A stretch of DNA of 44,801 bases from JAAYYM01 sp964483545 (lineage in GTDB: Bacteria > Bacillota > Clostridia > Lachnospirales > Lachnospiraceae), in contig CAZACC010000003.1 in NCBI GenBank assembly GCA_964483545.1, positions 1 through 44,801 of the forward strand. Reading direction: 5' to 3'. Positions 42,373-44,801 of this stretch are shown piece after piece. Position 1 is the first letter of the stretch. Each line of letters begins with the position of its first letter. A program made the position numbers and the translations under genes. The notes under the pieces were generated by a model. The model was not told the origin of the DNA and ran no database searches. It saw only the letters and a list, made by a program, of their open reading frames with translations.

Positions 42373-43734
42373 CTACCGTGTTTCTTCCTGCTGGATGATA
42401 ACGCATTTCTCATTTGCCTCTGTAACAGTTCCGCTGACAGATGCATGATAAGCAATGGATAGTTTGCCGTCCGCAGGTAGTGCAATCTGTTGTCCTGCTG
42501 TCACATACTCTCCAGCCTTGACACATGCTGTTGCTGGTGCGCCGATATGTTGATTCAGCATGATCGTAAACAGCTGATTTCCTGCTGGTAATGCTTGTGC
42601 TTCTGACAACGGTGCTGGAGTATTGTATACACCAAGTCCAAGACGGCTGATCAGGCGTTTCATAGGCACCATTCGCAAATCACGTATCTTGTTCACCTGT
42701 CCCTGTTTTAAATCATCAGCACCTGGTCTAATACCATTCTGAGCCAGTTTTGATTTATGTATCCCGATCAGTTTTGCAGGGGCGAGGCTCAAATCACAAG
42801 CATACATCTCACACAATCCGCACTGTGAACAGGCAAATGTATTGATAAATGGAGTCAGATCAACGGTTGTCCCTGTCGTCGCTGATCTCATAAATGCGTG
42901 TGGTTCGATTGGATGTCCGAGCAGATGCCTTGGACAGAGATCTGTACACATCCTGCACTGGCAGCATGCCGACATGGCACGTTTCATATCGATGGTCGTA
43001 TTTCCTGCTTTCTTTCTGACCACATAGTGATTCTTCGGAAATACAAGAATGGCTGTTGTCGTCTTGCCAATCACATCACCTTCTGTTACAATCCGCCCTG
43101 TCATCGGTCCGCCATTTACAAAGACTGGCTCTGCTGTTGTCACTCCACCCGCCATGGAAACTGCCGCTTCTACAGTTGTTCCGATAGGAAGACACAGTGT
43201 AATTGGTTTGGATACTTCTCCTGCTATTGTCAAATACGTATGTGTCACGCCCTTTTGTTCAAAGACTGCGCGATACACATTGTACATTGTTTCCACATTA
43301 AATACTGCTATGCCGATATCAATCGGCAGTTTTCCGGGTGGCACCACCTTGCCTGTTACCTCATAAATGGTAATGACCTCGTCTCCTGCAGGGTATACCT
43401 CTGGTAATAATGAGATCTCTACTGGGATCGGACCATCCGTGTTTGCAATAACGACCTTAACTGCCTCTACTGCCTGTGTATAGGATGGCTTGACTGCAAT
43501 GCAGATCTTCTTTGCTCCGACTGCTGCAGCAGCTGTCTGTAATGCCTTGACGATCTCAAATGCATGGACAGCTAACAGTTGACGGTGCACCTTCAGCAAA
43601 GGTTCACACTCTGCACAATTTAATATAATAGTTTCTGTTTTGTCACTTAACTTTGCATAGGTTGGAAACCCGGCGCCTCCGGCACCGAGTATTCCATACG
43701 TCTGCAAGCTTTGTTTCAGTTCGTCCATCTGCAT
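42373..43734 (-). CDS. pduS: PduS-like flavo-iron-sulfur electron-transfer protein (RnfC family)
   Basis: This 453-residue protein belongs to the RnfC/PduS family. The N-terminal glycine-rich nucleotide-binding motif GAGGAGFPTYAKL lies at 17-29, with LNCAECEPLL at 39-48. Two ferredoxin-type clusters follow: C257xxC260xxC263xxxC267P and C302xxC305xxC308xxxxC313. The C-terminus is a biotinyl-like barrel (ATACVKAGEYVTAGQQIALPADGKLSIAYHASVSGTV). In the Pdu system PduS is described as a cobalamin reductase. In compartments using a glycyl-radical diol dehydratase a B12 role would not apply and NADH recycling through PduT is more likely. Strong ribosome site AAGGGAG. Confidence 0.9.
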   Translation of the reverse strand: MQMDELKQSLQTYGILGAGGAGFPTYAKLSDKTETIILNCAECEPLLKVHRQLLAVHAFEIVKALQTAAAAVGAKKICIAVKPSYTQAVEAVKVVIANTDGPIPVEISLLPEVYPAGDEVITIYEVTGKVVPPGKLPIDIGIAVFNVETMYNVYRAVFEQKGVTHTYLTIAGEVSKPITLCLPIGTTVEAAVSMAGGVTTAEPVFVNGGPMTGRIVTEGDVIGKTTTAILVFPKNHYVVRKKAGNTTIDMKRAMSACCQCRMCTDLCPRHLLGHPIEPHAFMRSATTGTTVDLTPFINTFACSQCGLCEMYACDLSLAPAKLIGIHKSKLAQNGIRPGADDLKQGQVNKIRDLRMVPMKRLISRLGLGVYNTPAPLSEAQALPAGNQLFTIMLNQHIGAPATACVKAGEYVTAGQQIALPADGKLSIAYHASVSGTVTEANEKCVIIQQEETR

Positions 43735-43752
43735 GATGCTAACTCCCTTTGA

Positions 43753-44025
43753 TTACTCTAGTCCGACTGAATCATCGATGATTCCGACAATAGCCGCATC
43801 GATAGGTGCCTGTTCCAACCCACATCCGATTCGGGCTGCACTGCCTGTCGCAATCAAGACAAGTTCGCCGATTCCAGCACCAACATTATCGACTGCCACA
43901 AAACGATCATCTTTTGATTTTGTTTCTGTTTTCGGATACGTTTCCACGATCAGGAATTTTGATCCCAAAAGTCTTTCATTTTTTCTGGTCGCAACAATGC
44001 TTCCTACCACTTTTCCGACTATCAT
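43753..44025 (-). CDS. pduN: BMC-P pentameric vertex protein (EutN/CcmL/PduN family)
   Basis: This 90-residue protein caps the vertices of the polyhedral microcompartment. MIVGKVVGSIVATRKNERLLGSKFLIV at the start, VAVDNVGAGIGELVLIATGSAAR in the middle and AIVGIIDDSVGLE at the end fit the EutN/CcmL fold, with GAGIGE the pore loop. It lies between pduL (23 nt) and pduS (18 nt). The ribosome site AGGTGA is close to the ATG. Confidence 0.93.
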   Translation of the reverse strand: MIVGKVVGSIVATRKNERLLGSKFLIVETYPKTETKSKDDRFVAVDNVGAGIGELVLIATGSAARIGCGLEQAPIDAAIVGIIDDSVGLE

Positions 44026-44048
44026 CCTATCACCTGCTCTGCTTTCTG

Positions 44049-44699
44049 TTATACAATTCTTCCAGAAACACCTGTTCCGATTCCTGCTGCATTTGCTTCA
44101 TCTGCATCAATGTGCATCTCTAGTGTATAATTCTTATCTACACGAATCTGTACATGATTGAAGGTCGTTCCTCTCTCGTTATCTACAACCACCGAGACAA
44201 TGTCTCCATCCTTCAGGTTTGTCTGTGTTGCATCCTTGGGCGACATATGGATATGCCTCTTGGCTACGATACAGCCCTCCTTCAGGTAGATCGTTCCCTT
44301 CGGACCGACTACGGCAATCGGTGCTGATCCTGCCACATTACCAGATTCCCTGATAGGCGCTTTGACACCGAGTTTAAAGGTGTCTGTTTTAGAAATCTCG
44401 ACCTGCGACTGTTTTCTGACTGGGCCAAGCACACGTACATTTTCAATCGCACGCAGTTTTTCGCCCACGATGGTCACCTGCTCATTGGCAGCAAACTGTC
44501 CGCCCATCAGATCTTTCTTTTTGGTCAGCTGATACCCCTCTCCAAACAGTGCTTCCACATGTTCCTGTGTCAGATGGATATGTCTTGCTGACACACCGAT
44601 TGGTACTAAATAACCTGCCTGTTCACCTGTTGACTGTGTCAGTACCTCTTGCACGATTCTCGTCACAAGAGATACTGTCTCTGTCATGTTTTGTGTCAT
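44049..44699 (-). CDS. pduL: PduL phosphotransacylase
   Basis: PduL converts acyl-CoA (propionyl-CoA) and phosphate to acyl phosphate and CoA inside the microcompartment, recycling CoA and allowing ATP formation. Two zinc sites are marked by VSARHIHLT near the N-terminus, AKRHIHMSP in the second half and EMHIDADEAN near the end. An N-terminal amphipathic helix (MTETVSLVTRIVQEVLTQ) looks like an encapsulation peptide. I start at the ATG at 44699, with AAGGTGG at good spacing; a GTG three codons earlier overlaps that ribosome site. Confidence 0.93.
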   Translation of the reverse strand: MTQNMTETVSLVTRIVQEVLTQSTGEQAGYLVPIGVSARHIHLTQEHVEALFGEGYQLTKKKDLMGGQFAANEQVTIVGEKLRAIENVRVLGPVRKQSQVEISKTDTFKLGVKAPIRESGNVAGSAPIAVVGPKGTIYLKEGCIVAKRHIHMSPKDATQTNLKDGDIVSVVVDNERGTTFNHVQIRVDKNYTLEMHIDADEANAAGIGTGVSGRIV

Positions 44700-44756
44700 A
44701 ACTGCCACCTTCTCATTCCTTACTCTAGTGTGAGTCTGCTAACGATTTGCAAACAC

Positions 44757-44801
44757 CAAATCATTCAGCGCCGACTTGCTCTTTACAAGTCATTCAGCGC
44801 C
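44757..44801. repeat. 16-bp direct repeat at the right edge
   Basis: Bases 44757-44772 recur at 44786-44801 with one mismatch, a 29-bp period. On the minus strand the outer copy ends in TTG TAA (stop at 44783-44785), so it is probably the 3' end of an upstream gene ending in ...ALNDL. The inner copy lies in the pduL leader. Confidence 0.5.
44783..44801 (-). CDS. Possible 3' end of an upstream BMC-operon gene
   Basis: In one minus-strand frame the last visible codons read A-L-N-D-L-stop (TAA, plus 44783-44785). All three frames stop within the last 20 nt, so some gene end here is possible but five codons cannot identify it. Confidence 0.2.

Noticed and set aside
42898..43407. 169-residue Cys/His-rich plus-strand frame opposite pduS
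   Set aside because: The cysteine richness is an antisense effect of the pduS coding sequence; there is no supporting start or homology.

Overview
The window looks like the chromosome of a motile, anaerobic, gut-type Firmicute, most likely a Lachnospiraceae relative. The basis is moderate GC by eye, strong AGGAGG-type ribosome binding sites, lipoproteins with Ala/Glu/Pro-rich linkers, several YesM/YesN two-component pairs, CUT1 and CUT2 sugar ABC transporters, and a Pdu-type bacterial microcompartment (BMC) linked to L-rhamnose genes. No tRNA, rRNA, CRISPR array, transposase or prophage gene was seen. Almost the whole window serves uptake and breakdown of plant or mucosal sugars.

Region 1 (1-8961, minus strand). 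A multiple-monosaccharide CUT2 transporter (mmsA, mmsB, chvE) lies downstream of a three-gene sensory operon: YesN-type regulator, YesM-type kinase and a membrane-anchored periplasmic sugar-binding protein. This resembles the clostridial XylFII-LytS-YesN system. The mmsA promoter and a promoter at the left edge, which drives a gene leaving the window, share an 11-bp box at the same distance from a TATAAT -10 box.

Region 2 (9044-25294). A chemoreceptor and a KDG permease (kdgT) are followed by a cytoplasmic acidic-glycan module: a discoidin-like protein, a DUF2264 protein, a GH88 unsaturated glucuronyl hydrolase and a complete CUT1 importer. Transcribed the other way are a second YesM/YesN pair and a cytoplasmic heparinase II/III-like protein. 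Unsaturated uronate-containing oligosaccharides are the likely cargo. A 231-bp element with perfect 39-bp inverted repeats splits the transporter genes from GH88.

Region 3 (25297-39470). This is L-rhamnose catabolism: rhaB-rhaA, a divergent AraC regulator, a degenerate EAL-HDOD signalling protein, the rhamnose CUT2 transporter with mutarotase (rhaT-rhaP-rhaQ-rhaS-rhaM), and a divergent third YesN/YesM pair.

Region 4 (39482-44801, minus strand). This is the downstream end of a BMC operon: pduL, pduN, pduS and pduT homologues, a DeoR regulator and a second rhamnulokinase. It probably handles the lactaldehyde/1,2-propanediol branch of rhamnose breakdown. The aldolase, diol dehydratase, aldehyde dehydrogenase and hexameric shell genes are not in the window and presumably lie past the right edge.

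All functions are read from sequence motifs and recalled family knowledge. No database search was possible, so substrate assignments are inference.
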